Source: an uncultured Gammaproteobacteria bacterium
GTDB lineage: Bacteria > Pseudomonadota > Gammaproteobacteria > CAJQNE01
Assembly (NCBI GenBank): GCA_905479545.1
Contig: CAJQNE010000230.1
Location: forward strand, 1 to 16,532
Direction: 5' to 3'
DNA: 16,532 nt
Below the pieces are notes generated by a model. That model saw only the letters and a list, made by a program, of their open reading frames with translations. It did no database searches and was not told the origin of the DNA. The stretch's first letter is position 1. Every line of letters begins with the position of its first letter. This document shows, one piece after another, positions 8,601-14,470 of the stretch. A program made the position numbers and the translations under genes.

Positions 8601-8881
8601 GTTTGCACCCGACTATTCCTGCCAACGGTCCGCTGGTATTTGATGTTTATGACAACGACAGCGGCCAATCAGTCGGCGGTTGCCGCTACCACATCGCCCA
8701 CCCTGCCGGCCTCGCCCACGAGCAATTACCCGTTAACGCGCTGGCCGCTGAAACCCGCCGACTGGCAAGATTCGAAGCCATGGGCCACACACCGGGCGGC
8801 ATGGAACCCATTCTGCAAAGCCCGAATATCGACTACCCTCACACACTGGATTTACGTCAATACCCGAGTACCTATCGATGA
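5603..8881 (+). CDS. Transglutaminase-like / DUF2126 putative amidoligase fusion protein
   Basis: This is a large cytoplasmic protein of 1092 residues with no signal peptide. Residues of about 1-300 are a transglutaminase-like domain with its N-terminal beta module (MAIKVALHHKTDYQYDRKV). The Cys-His-Asp triad is visible as Cys186 in GSCRDTAW, His235 in DLHAWTEVYLPG and Asp251 in GLDATSG. From about 325 to the end is DUF2126, a family annotated as putative amidoligase. Signatures include LTMGGEPTFVSIDNMDAPEWN near 331, IEVNVQPAANW, GTGGGNHIVVGG and LEFRGFEMPPHAEM. I chose the ATG at 5603 over the in-frame GTG at 5582 because family members begin with MAIKV and the GTG lies in a hairpin. The stop codon overlaps the next start (ATGA, 8878-8881). 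It probably makes or breaks amide bonds on a peptide together with the downstream ATP-grasp and alpha-E proteins. The fusion is a known architecture; its substrate is unknown. Confidence 0.88.
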   Translation: MAIKVALHHKTDYQYDRKVTLSPQVIRLRPAPHARTPIVSYSLKVSPGGHFLNWQQDPFGNWLARVVFPEQVKSFTVEVDLLVEMVAVNPFDFFIEEHAEQFPFDYNEELSSNLAPFLKTSKPTEKLAGWLEKIRADLKSADEPPRTIDFVGQLNQQLCTDIHYTLRMEPGVQTPEETLTKASGSCRDTAWLMVNVLRHLGLAARFVSGYLIQLTSDQKSIDGPSGPEADFTDLHAWTEVYLPGAGWVGLDATSGLFAGEGHIPLTAAPEPSGAAPITGGMTKAETEFKHDMSVKRIDEAARVTKPFTEMQWQAIDLLGQTVDARLKANDVRLTMGGEPTFVSIDNMDAPEWNTEANGRQKFEMSQTLMRRLQQRFAPNGVMQYSQGKWYPGEELPRWAWNISWRADREPLWEDHTLLSNETNAKKVSLAQAETFIAALAQNMNVPVENVVPACEDIRPTAKQLAAGGFKPLENAPVSGFVLPIQWQQAAAAKKAKKDGKGLKKTMAGHWLSEKWKLKDDRLWLIGGDSPVGLRLPLNDLSSMSNLEAPRLLQQDPFAPKPALPSKKELSEQIAANQPLPAAFKDVQVRTAMCIEPTDTGLSVFLPPSHSAEEYAALLNVVEQTAAELEQPIRLDGYSAPPDSRLEILKITPDPGVIEVNVQPAANWQELKNITLGLYEDARQCRLGTDKFMIDGRHSGTGGGNHIVVGGKSPEDSPFLRRPDLLGSIIRYVQNHPAISYVFSGLFIGPTSQAPRVDEGRDEILYELELALGQLPKKGTDCPPWLVDRILRNLLIDLTGNTHRTEICIDKMYSPIGPTGRLGLLEFRGFEMPPHAEMSLLQQLLIRAMIAMFWDKPYQKPLVRWGNALRDRFMLPHFLTEDLYSVLGDLRAEGFDFKPEWFNAQLEFRFSVMGKTTIAGMDIELRNALEPWNVLGEEPGSGGTARYVDSSLERLQIKINNRYGKRYSVLCNGVEMPLQATEMPGEYVAGLRFRGWQPWSCLHPTIPANGPLVFDVYDNDSGQSVGGCRYHIAHPAGLAHEQLPVNALAAETRRLARFEAMGHTPGGMEPILQSPNIDYPHTLDLRQYPSTYR

Positions 8882-10440
8882 GCCGCTGGAATAATTACGA
8901 CACCGAAAACTTTTTTGATGAGCTGATTAACCCGGAGGGTAAGCCACGCTGGGCCTCGGAAAATGTCGCTCGTTATTTAGACTCGCTGAGTAAGGAGGAA
9001 CTGGCTGAACGGCAGCAAGCGGCTGAACTTGCCATTCACGTAATGGGCATTAGCTTCACCGTATACACCAACAACACCGGTATTGATCGCGACTGGCCGT
9101 TTGACGTGGTACCACGGGTTATTCCTGAAAGTGAATGGCGCAATATTGAACGTGGACTGAAGCAGCGCATGACTGCGCTAAACATGTTCATTAACGATAT
9201 TTATCACGATCAGCAGATACTGAAGGATGGCATCGTCCCCAGCGAGTTGATCCTTAAGTCGCGGGATTACCGCCCTGAATGTCGCGGTGTTGATGTGCCA
9301 TTGAATATCTGGGCACATATTTGCGGTAGCGACTTAGTGCGCGACGGCGACGGCACCATGTACGTGCTGGAAGATAACCTGCGGGTGCCCTCCGGCGTGT
9401 CTTATATGATGGAAAACCGCGAAATTATGCGGCGCACCTTCCCCGAGCTATTCGACAGTAACGATGTGCTGCCGGTTGATGAGTACCCAACTAAGCTGTT
9501 CGCCATGCTCGCCTCGCTGTCTGAAAAAACCGAGCCAAAGGTGGTGGTTCTGACGCCGGGCATTTATAACTCAGCCTATTTCGAGCATGCCTACCTGGCC
9601 CAACAAATGGGCGCAACCCTGGCAGAAGGTCGCGACATGGTGGTGCAGGATGATGATTGCGTTTACCTGCAAACCACCGAGGGTCTGCAATTAGTTGATG
9701 TGATTTACCGCCGCATCGATGATGCCTTCCTCGACCCCGAAGTATTCCGGAAAGACTCAACGCTCGGCGTACCCGGGCTGGTTCGTGCCTGGAAGGCCGG
9801 CAATGTCGCGCTCGCCAATGCACCTGGTGCCGGCGTAGCTGACGATAAGGCTGTGTATGCCTACTTGCCTGAAATCATCAAATATTATCTCGATGAAGAA
9901 CCGCAGGTCGCTAATGTACCAAGCTACCGCTGCGACCAACCTGAACAGCTGAAGTATGTGCTGGAGCACATCCACGAATTGGTTATTAAACCGGCCAACG
10001 AATCCGGCGGTTACGGCATTGTGGTGGGACCACACGCCAGCAAGAAAGAACTCCGGGAAGCGGCCACGTTAATTCAGGAAAACCCGCGTAACTTTATCGC
10101 TCAGCCGACGCTAGCACTTTCAACGGTACCAACGCTGGACGATAACGATGAACTAGCCCCGCGCCACGTCGATTTGCGCCCGTTTATTCTCTCCGGCAAG
10201 GACGTTTACGTCACCGCCGGTGGCCTCACCCGCGTGGCGTTAACAGAGGGTTCTTTAATCGTCAATTCATCGCAAGGCGGAGGCAGCAAAGATACCTGGA
10301 TAGTTGCTGACAGAGACAATCCCGGCCCGACTGAAACCGGCGTGACTCAAGACAATATAAACGATGATGGAATTGTTGTGGCAGCCACTCAACCGCACCT
10401 GCTATCTCAGGATCAGAACCAATCACAGGAGCAAAGCTAA
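8878..10440 (+). CDS. Circularly permuted ATP-grasp protein (DUF404/DUF407 type)
   Basis: This 520-residue predicted amide-bond-forming ligase would use ATP to activate a carboxylate as an acyl phosphate. The circularly permuted ATP-grasp family is recognised from RDWPFDVVPRVI near residue 70, GVDVPLNIWAHICGSDLVRD from 137, VLEDNLRVPSGVSYMMENRE just after, KPANESGGYGIVVGP from 371, RHVDLRPF from 429 and SSQGGGSKDTW ending at 474. These glycine-rich and acidic motifs are the expected nucleotide and Mg2+ sites. Residues 477-520 form a polar tail ending in QDQNQSQEQS, beyond the conserved core. Translation is coupled on both sides: its ATG overlaps the previous stop (ATGA), and its TAA overlaps the next start (TAATG). 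It sits between the amidoligase fusion and alpha-E, the usual order for this module. The reaction product is not known. Confidence 0.9.
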   Translation: MSRWNNYDTENFFDELINPEGKPRWASENVARYLDSLSKEELAERQQAAELAIHVMGISFTVYTNNTGIDRDWPFDVVPRVIPESEWRNIERGLKQRMTALNMFINDIYHDQQILKDGIVPSELILKSRDYRPECRGVDVPLNIWAHICGSDLVRDGDGTMYVLEDNLRVPSGVSYMMENREIMRRTFPELFDSNDVLPVDEYPTKLFAMLASLSEKTEPKVVVLTPGIYNSAYFEHAYLAQQMGATLAEGRDMVVQDDDCVYLQTTEGLQLVDVIYRRIDDAFLDPEVFRKDSTLGVPGLVRAWKAGNVALANAPGAGVADDKAVYAYLPEIIKYYLDEEPQVANVPSYRCDQPEQLKYVLEHIHELVIKPANESGGYGIVVGPHASKKELREAATLIQENPRNFIAQPTLALSTVPTLDDNDELAPRHVDLRPFILSGKDVYVTAGGLTRVALTEGSLIVNSSQGGGSKDTWIVADRDNPGPTETGVTQDNINDDGIVVAATQPHLLSQDQNQSQEQS

Positions 10441-11378
10441 TGCTCTCCAGAATTGCAGAAAACCTTTATTGGTTAGGCCGCTATATTGAGCGCGCCGAAA
10501 ACACCGCCCGGCTGTTCAACGTACAAGCTAACCTGATGTTGGACCTACCAAAGCCTTACCGTTTTGCTTGGCAGTCACTCGTCGATATCACTGGTGGTAA
10601 TGAGGTGTTCGGAGAACACTACGATGAAGCGAACGCCATTAATGTCCAGACGTTTTTGCTGACAGACATGAAGCACGCCAGCTCAATAGCCAGCTCGCTG
10701 CACTCCGCCCGGGAGAACCTGCGTGCATCACGTGACGGTATGCCAAAAGAAGCCTGGGAGGAGTTCAATGAGTTTCACCAGATGACGACTAAGCGGCTAA
10801 CCGCAGGGATGCCATCGCGCACTCGCTTTAATGTCCTAAACGACATTATTACCGGTTGCCAGCAATTCCTGGGGCTCATCGCCGGCACGATGGACCGCAA
10901 CGAGGGCTACTACTTCCTGCGGCTCGGTCGGAACATGGAACGAGTGGATATGACCGCACGGATAATCGATGTGCGCTCAGCCAACCTGTTGAAAAAGACC
11001 GAAGAGGACCTGACGCCCTACGATTCGATTCAATGGATGAGCGTGCTGAAGTCGCTGTCGGGCTATCAGAGTTATCGTAGCCACACCCGCGGACCCGTGG
11101 TCGGCCGCGAAGTGCTGCGTTTCCTGGTGCAGAACCCGGAATTTCCCCGCTCCATTCAGCAATGTGTCGACGTGGTAGAGGTAACCTTATCGAAGCTGCC
11201 CAATCACAAAACAACGCTGGAAGCAGTAACCCCCCTTCGGGAGCTTATCGACACCGCTCCCGTGCGAACGCTGGCCGACGATAGCGACCGACTGCATAGT
11301 TTTATTGATGAGGTAGAACAAGCGCTAATCAACCTGCACAGTGCAGTGGCTAATAGCTGGTTTTCAGTTAACCACTAG
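10440..11378 (+). CDS. Alpha-E domain protein (DUF403)
   Basis: This 312-residue, mostly helical cytoplasmic protein belongs to the alpha-E family. Its hallmark opening AENLYWLGRYIERAENTARL is at residues 6-25. Further typical segments are FLLTDMKHASSIASSLHSAREN near 72-93, TMDRNEGYYFLRLGRNMERVDMTARI near 153-178 and the C-terminal repeat of Glu/Arg-bearing helices. The length is normal for the family. The start codon overlaps the preceding TAA by one base, so expression is almost certainly coupled to the ATP-grasp gene. Alpha-E proteins nearly always accompany circularly permuted ATP-grasp proteins and are thought to assist or join them in ligation, but no catalytic role is established. The gene ends 54 bp before the convergent Anbu gene. 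Confidence 0.9.
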   Translation: MLSRIAENLYWLGRYIERAENTARLFNVQANLMLDLPKPYRFAWQSLVDITGGNEVFGEHYDEANAINVQTFLLTDMKHASSIASSLHSARENLRASRDGMPKEAWEEFNEFHQMTTKRLTAGMPSRTRFNVLNDIITGCQQFLGLIAGTMDRNEGYYFLRLGRNMERVDMTARIIDVRSANLLKKTEEDLTPYDSIQWMSVLKSLSGYQSYRSHTRGPVVGREVLRFLVQNPEFPRSIQQCVDVVEVTLSKLPNHKTTLEAVTPLRELIDTAPVRTLADDSDRLHSFIDEVEQALINLHSAVANSWFSVNH

Positions 11379-11418
11379 GCCTGCGGCTGCGGGTATTCAA
11401 TACCGTTAGCAAATGGTA

Positions 11419-11456
11419 GTTTTTCCGCGGTATTAACTTACTTGCCGCGGAAAAAC
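11419..11456. repeat. Perfect 12-bp inverted repeat at the alpha-E / Anbu convergent junction
   Basis: GTTTTTCCGCGG (11419-11430) is exactly complementary to CCGCGGAAAAAC (11445-11456), with a 14-nt loop. The right arm lies inside the last codons of Anbu (it encodes Phe-Pro-Arg of the C-terminal tail) and the left arm lies just past its stop codon. The T tract is on the 5' arm and the A tract on the 3' arm in either direction, so it is not a standard intrinsic terminator. It could still form a strong hairpin at the 3' ends of both transcripts, or act as a protein site. Confidence 0.75.
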
Positions 11457-12425
11457 CTCAGTGCTCACGATAACTTCCGGGCCGGTATTATCGGCAGCAG
11501 CCGGAACGTCCTTATCGGTTGCAACCGATGGCCCCTGCGAGCTTACCGTGCCGGGTTGTACCGACTGGTACTGAGTGCCCGTTGGCAGCCCGGCGGGATT
11601 TCCGATAATGGCTGCAGCTTGTTGGCCATTCGATCCGCCCTGCGACTGGTTTTCATCGCCAATATTAAAGCGATGCTGCTGCGACTCCCAATCAAAACGC
11701 GGTAACATTTCAAAGGCTTGTAGCAGCCCCCTCGACCAGGCCTCACTGAGCTTCATAAACATCCGGTCGCCCTGCGGGAAGTTAACCTGCTGGTCGAGCC
11801 GATAAGAATTGGTTTTGTACACCACTAGATCTAACGGAAAGCCTACTGAGGCGTTACTGCGAAGAGTCGATGCCATTGAGACAATGCAGCAACGGGCTGC
11901 ATCATCGAGCGTCGTCGCGTTATTCAGAATGCGATCAAGAATCGGCTTACCGTATTTGGTTTCACCAATTTGCAGGAAACCCTGATTCGGCGAGACTTCA
12001 ATAAAATTACCTTCCGGATAAACCAGGTATAGCTCCGGCTCTTCATCGGGCAGCTGGCCGCCAACAATAAAGCTTGAGCCCAACTGCACATTGGGCGCTG
12101 TACGACGCTGTACTTTTTGAGCTTCGGCGCTGGTTCGGCCGATATAAGCCGCTATGTCGCTCATTGCGGTCATGGTGCGCAGGTTAATCGGCGCTGGCCC
12201 GCCATCTTCTGCCGTGGTCAGCTTAAGATCTTTCTCGATTTGCTTAATCACCAATTGCGTGGTGGCTAAGCTACCGGCCGATAACAGCACAATGGCCCGC
12301 TCATCCGGCCAAACGAATCGGAAACACTTAGGGTATTCACTTACCTGGTCTATACCTGCGTTAGTCCGAGAATCAGACAGGAATACGATTCCTTCATCTA
12401 CGGCAGCAGCAACACAATAAGTCAT
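11433..12425 (-). CDS. anbu: Anbu: ancestral proteasome-like beta subunit peptidase, with extended C-terminal tail
   Basis: This is a cytoplasmic N-terminal-nucleophile hydrolase of the HslV/20S-beta superfamily, expected to self-assemble into an oligomeric peptidase. After Met1 removal the mature N-terminus is Thr1 (MTYCVAAAVDEG). Asp17 in LSDSRTNAG and Lys32 in SEYPKCFRF complete the expected active-site set. Other family signs are LLSAGSLATTQ near 47-57, SSFIVGGQ near 117-124, IGETKYGKPILDR near 153-165 and FPLDLVVYK near 196-204. The recognisable core ends near residue 250. The remaining 75 or so residues are low-complexity, rich in Gln, Ser, Asn, Gly and Pro, and make the protein (330) longer than usual Anbu proteins. 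Anbu genes commonly cluster with transglutaminase, ATP-grasp and alpha-E genes; here it is convergent to them, so it is not co-transcribed. No strong SD precedes the ATG. Substrates of Anbu are unknown. Confidence 0.9.
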   Translation of the reverse strand: MTYCVAAAVDEGIVFLSDSRTNAGIDQVSEYPKCFRFVWPDERAIVLLSAGSLATTQLVIKQIEKDLKLTTAEDGGPAPINLRTMTAMSDIAAYIGRTSAEAQKVQRRTAPNVQLGSSFIVGGQLPDEEPELYLVYPEGNFIEVSPNQGFLQIGETKYGKPILDRILNNATTLDDAARCCIVSMASTLRSNASVGFPLDLVVYKTNSYRLDQQVNFPQGDRMFMKLSEAWSRGLLQAFEMLPRFDWESQQHRFNIGDENQSQGGSNGQQAAAIIGNPAGLPTGTQYQSVQPGTVSSQGPSVATDKDVPAAADNTGPEVIVSTEVFPRQVS

Positions 12426-12452
12426 TAAGAAATCCGGTTTTTGTTCAAGGTG

Positions 12453-12480
12453 GTATTGATGCTACGAAGTATATCAATAC
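12453..12480. promoter_or_regulatory. Inverted repeat upstream of anbu
   Basis: GTATTGAT (12453-12460) and ATCAATAC (12473-12480) form a perfect 8-bp inverted repeat with a 12-nt spacer, 28-55 bp before the Anbu start. The position suits an operator overlapping the promoter or a leader hairpin. A match of this length could occur by chance in a spacer of this size at roughly the ten-percent level, so support is modest. Confidence 0.3.
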
Positions 12481-12646
12481 GAAATTACAATCCACAGTGG
12501 TTGATAGCTTCATTGCGTTGCTAGCGGCTGGCACACAGGCGAGCACATCTTCGAAGTCGATGAGGCTTCGCCTGATTGAAACAATACTACAGTTAAAAAT
12601 ATGGATTACAGACTACTGTCGCTGCAATTAGCTAGCCAATAGCTCA

Positions 12647-12829
12647 ATGCCGGAATACTGCTATTGTGCTGCCAGCCCTTCGGTTGGCGGCTTGCCTTTA
12701 CCAGCCGACCAAGCGGTGTATGAGCCGCTTATCGACCGCCATCCGCGCACCGCACAGCTTATACTGGCAGACATTTTGCTTCTCAGACGTAAACTCCCCA
12801 CATATCCCGCTGCGATAGCGCACTATTGA
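12647..12829 (+). CDS. Possible small ORF (60 aa) just upstream of photolyase, doubtful
   Basis: The frame starts at ATG 12647 and ends with TGA at 12827-12829, which overlaps the photolyase SD (GAAGG, 12828-12832), a layout seen in translationally coupled leader peptides. The peptide has a Cys-rich start (PEYCYCAAS) and a hydrophobic/basic stretch (LILADILLLRRK). Against it: there is no SD before the ATG, a strong hairpin lies within it, a TATACT -10 candidate for phr also lies within it, and I recognise no homologue. It is most likely a chance frame. Confidence 0.15.
   Translation: MPEYCYCAASPSVGGLPLPADQAVYEPLIDRHPRTAQLILADILLLRRKLPTYPAAIAHY
12668..12691 (+). other. Strong candidate RNA hairpin upstream of photolyase
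   Basis: GCTGCCAGCC (12668-12677) pairs with GGTTGGCGGC (12682-12691) around a CTTC loop. Ten pairs form if two G-U wobbles are allowed. Those wobbles work only in the plus-strand transcript, since the minus strand would have A-C mismatches. No T run follows, so it is not a standard terminator. Confidence 0.4.
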
Positions 12830-12839
12830 AGGTCCCTCT

Positions 12840-14294
12840 ATGTCCACCGCCCTGGTTTGGTTTCGCCGCGATTTACGTTTATCCGACAACCCTGCACTGA
12901 TGGCAGCGTTAGAACAGTACGACCACGTTGTCCCGGTCTATTTACACGCCCCGCATGAAGAAGCCCCCTGGGAACCCGGTGAGGCCGCGCGACTATGGCT
13001 ACATCATAGTCTCGCCGCGCTGACCCAATCGCTACAAAAATGCCACAATACCCTGGTCATTCGCAAAATTGCGGGCAACAGCAGCAGCCTAGAAATGCTA
13101 CAAAATTTACTGCAGGAAACCGGCGCTACCGCGGTATTCTGGAACCGCCTCTATGAGCCGGCGGTAATCGAGCGGGATAAAACGGTAAAAAGCACATTGC
13201 GGGCGGACGATTTCAGCGCAGAAAGTTTTAAAGCCGCCTTACTTTTTGAGCCCTGGGAAGTAGAAACCGGCAGCGGCGGGCCTTATCGTGTATTCACACC
13301 ATTCTGGAAGTCGATCAAAACCCGTTTTATCGATTCGCCATTACCCGCCGCTGGAAAAATAGCAGCCGGAAAATCAGTGAGTAGTGACAAACTGGATTCA
13401 TTGGAACTACTGCCAACGTTGAGCTGGAAAGACGACATTGAGCGCCATTGGGACATCGGCGAACCGGCCGCAATGGCGCGACTTGATGAGTTTTTGGGTG
13501 ATCCGCTGAAACGCTACAGCGAAGAACGCAATATACCCGCCATCGAAGGCACGTCTAGGTTATCGCCGCACCTCCACTTTGGTGAGATTAGTCCACGGCA
13601 AGTCTGGCATGCGACTAAAGCCTATGAAGCCCGCAGCCAGGCTCAGGGCGGTAACGCTGATGGCGACAAGTTTCTCAGCGAAATCGCCTGGCGAGAATTT
13701 GCTCACCACCTGCTGTTTCACTATCCGGACACTACCAGGGAGCCGATGAACAAGAAGTTCACGAGCTTCCCTTGGCGCAGTAGTTATAAAAAAGACCTGA
13801 ATGCCTGGCAACGAGGGCTTACCGGCATTCCTATTGTTGACGCCGGCATGCGCGAGCTATGGGCCACCGGCACCATGCACAACCGCGTACGCATGATTGT
13901 CGCCAGCCTACTAACAAAGAACCTGCTGGTTCATTGGCGGGAAGGCGCTGAGTGGTTTTGGGACACATTGGTGGACGCAGATTTAGCCAGCAACACCTTA
14001 GGCTGGCAATGGGTTGCCGGTAGTGGTGCCGACGCTGCGCCGTTCTTCCGCATCTTCAACCCAGTGCTACAGGGCGAAAGATTCGACCCGAATGGAGAGT
14101 ACGTACAACATTGGGTTCCCGAGCTGAAAAAAATGCCGAAGAAGTTTCTGCATAAGCCCTGGGAAGCGTCAGACGAACTGCTGACTGAGGCCAAGGTAAC
14201 GCTCGGCGAGACATACCCGCGGCCGATTTGTGATTTAAAAGAATCCCGACGCCGAGCGCTGGGTGCTTACGGCGAGATCAAGGCTCAGTCGTAA
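12840..14294 (+). CDS. phrB: Deoxyribodipyrimidine photolyase (class I CPD photolyase)
   Basis: This flavoenzyme uses blue or near-UV light to split cyclobutane pyrimidine dimers in DNA (EC 4.1.99.3). The 484 residues contain the N-terminal Rossmann-like antenna domain (TALVWFRRDLRLSDNPAL, 3-20) and the C-terminal helical FAD domain. Signature segments are EGTSRLSPHLHFGEISPRQVW near 236-256, WREFAHHLLFHYPD near 284-297, AWQRGLTGIPIVDAGMREL near 322-340, TMHNRVRMIVASLL near 345-358, and DLASNTLGWQWVAGSGADAAPFFRIFNP near 381-408 (quoted in part). By alignment from memory, Trp323, Trp366 and Trp389 match the E. coli electron-transfer triad (306/359/382), and Asn385 fits the flavin N5-contacting Asn of photolyases. 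A good SD, GAAGG, lies 7 nt upstream. The antenna cofactor cannot be decided from sequence. A repair photolyase is more likely than a signalling cryptochrome. Confidence 0.95.
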   Translation: MSTALVWFRRDLRLSDNPALMAALEQYDHVVPVYLHAPHEEAPWEPGEAARLWLHHSLAALTQSLQKCHNTLVIRKIAGNSSSLEMLQNLLQETGATAVFWNRLYEPAVIERDKTVKSTLRADDFSAESFKAALLFEPWEVETGSGGPYRVFTPFWKSIKTRFIDSPLPAAGKIAAGKSVSSDKLDSLELLPTLSWKDDIERHWDIGEPAAMARLDEFLGDPLKRYSEERNIPAIEGTSRLSPHLHFGEISPRQVWHATKAYEARSQAQGGNADGDKFLSEIAWREFAHHLLFHYPDTTREPMNKKFTSFPWRSSYKKDLNAWQRGLTGIPIVDAGMRELWATGTMHNRVRMIVASLLTKNLLVHWREGAEWFWDTLVDADLASNTLGWQWVAGSGADAAPFFRIFNPVLQGERFDPNGEYVQHWVPELKKMPKKFLHKPWEASDELLTEAKVTLGETYPRPICDLKESRRRALGAYGEIKAQS

Positions 14295-14341
14295 ACTGAA
14301 CTAAAGAGGCTGTTGTTAACACTGGCTTTTACTACAAAACC

Positions 14342-14399
14342 GTCCACGCTGAGCTGGTCGAAGCCCCGTAGCATGCCCTTCGACAAACTCAGGGAGAAC
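14342..14399. repeat. REP-like palindromic element (TCGAAGGG type) between convergent genes
   Basis: The left arm (14342-14363) and right arm (14378-14399) are inverted copies matching at 17 of 22 positions, including CTGAGCTGGTCGAAG versus CTGAGTTTGTCGAAG. The spacer is 14 nt. The motif CCCTTCGACAAACTCAGGG belongs to a REP-like palindrome that recurs in many proteobacterial genomes. It sits between the photolyase and GGDEF genes, the usual location for REP elements, and could fold into a hairpin protecting or ending both transcripts. Confidence 0.7.
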
Positions 14400-14470
14400 A
14401 GTTAAAAAAGACTTTTGCGATACTCTATAGATGACAGCCTGCAAAATTAGATACAGCGAATAAGAAGCAG

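Larger units (their letters stand above)
12426..12839. other. 414-bp intergenic region between anbu and phr
   Basis: This divergent spacer has no convincing annotated-size gene. It holds the inverted repeat near anbu, a strong hairpin at 12668-12691, and an exact-looking -10 hexamer TATACT (12760-12765) without a good -35 at normal spacing. It also holds a possible 60-codon frame (12647-12829) whose stop overlaps the photolyase SD. The photolyase SD GAAGG (12828-12832) lies 7 nt before its ATG. Confidence 0.4.

Noticed and set aside
11401..11460. Intrinsic terminator at the alpha-E / Anbu junction
   Set aside because: The perfect hairpin there is not followed by a T run in either direction, so I report it as an inverted repeat and not as a terminator.
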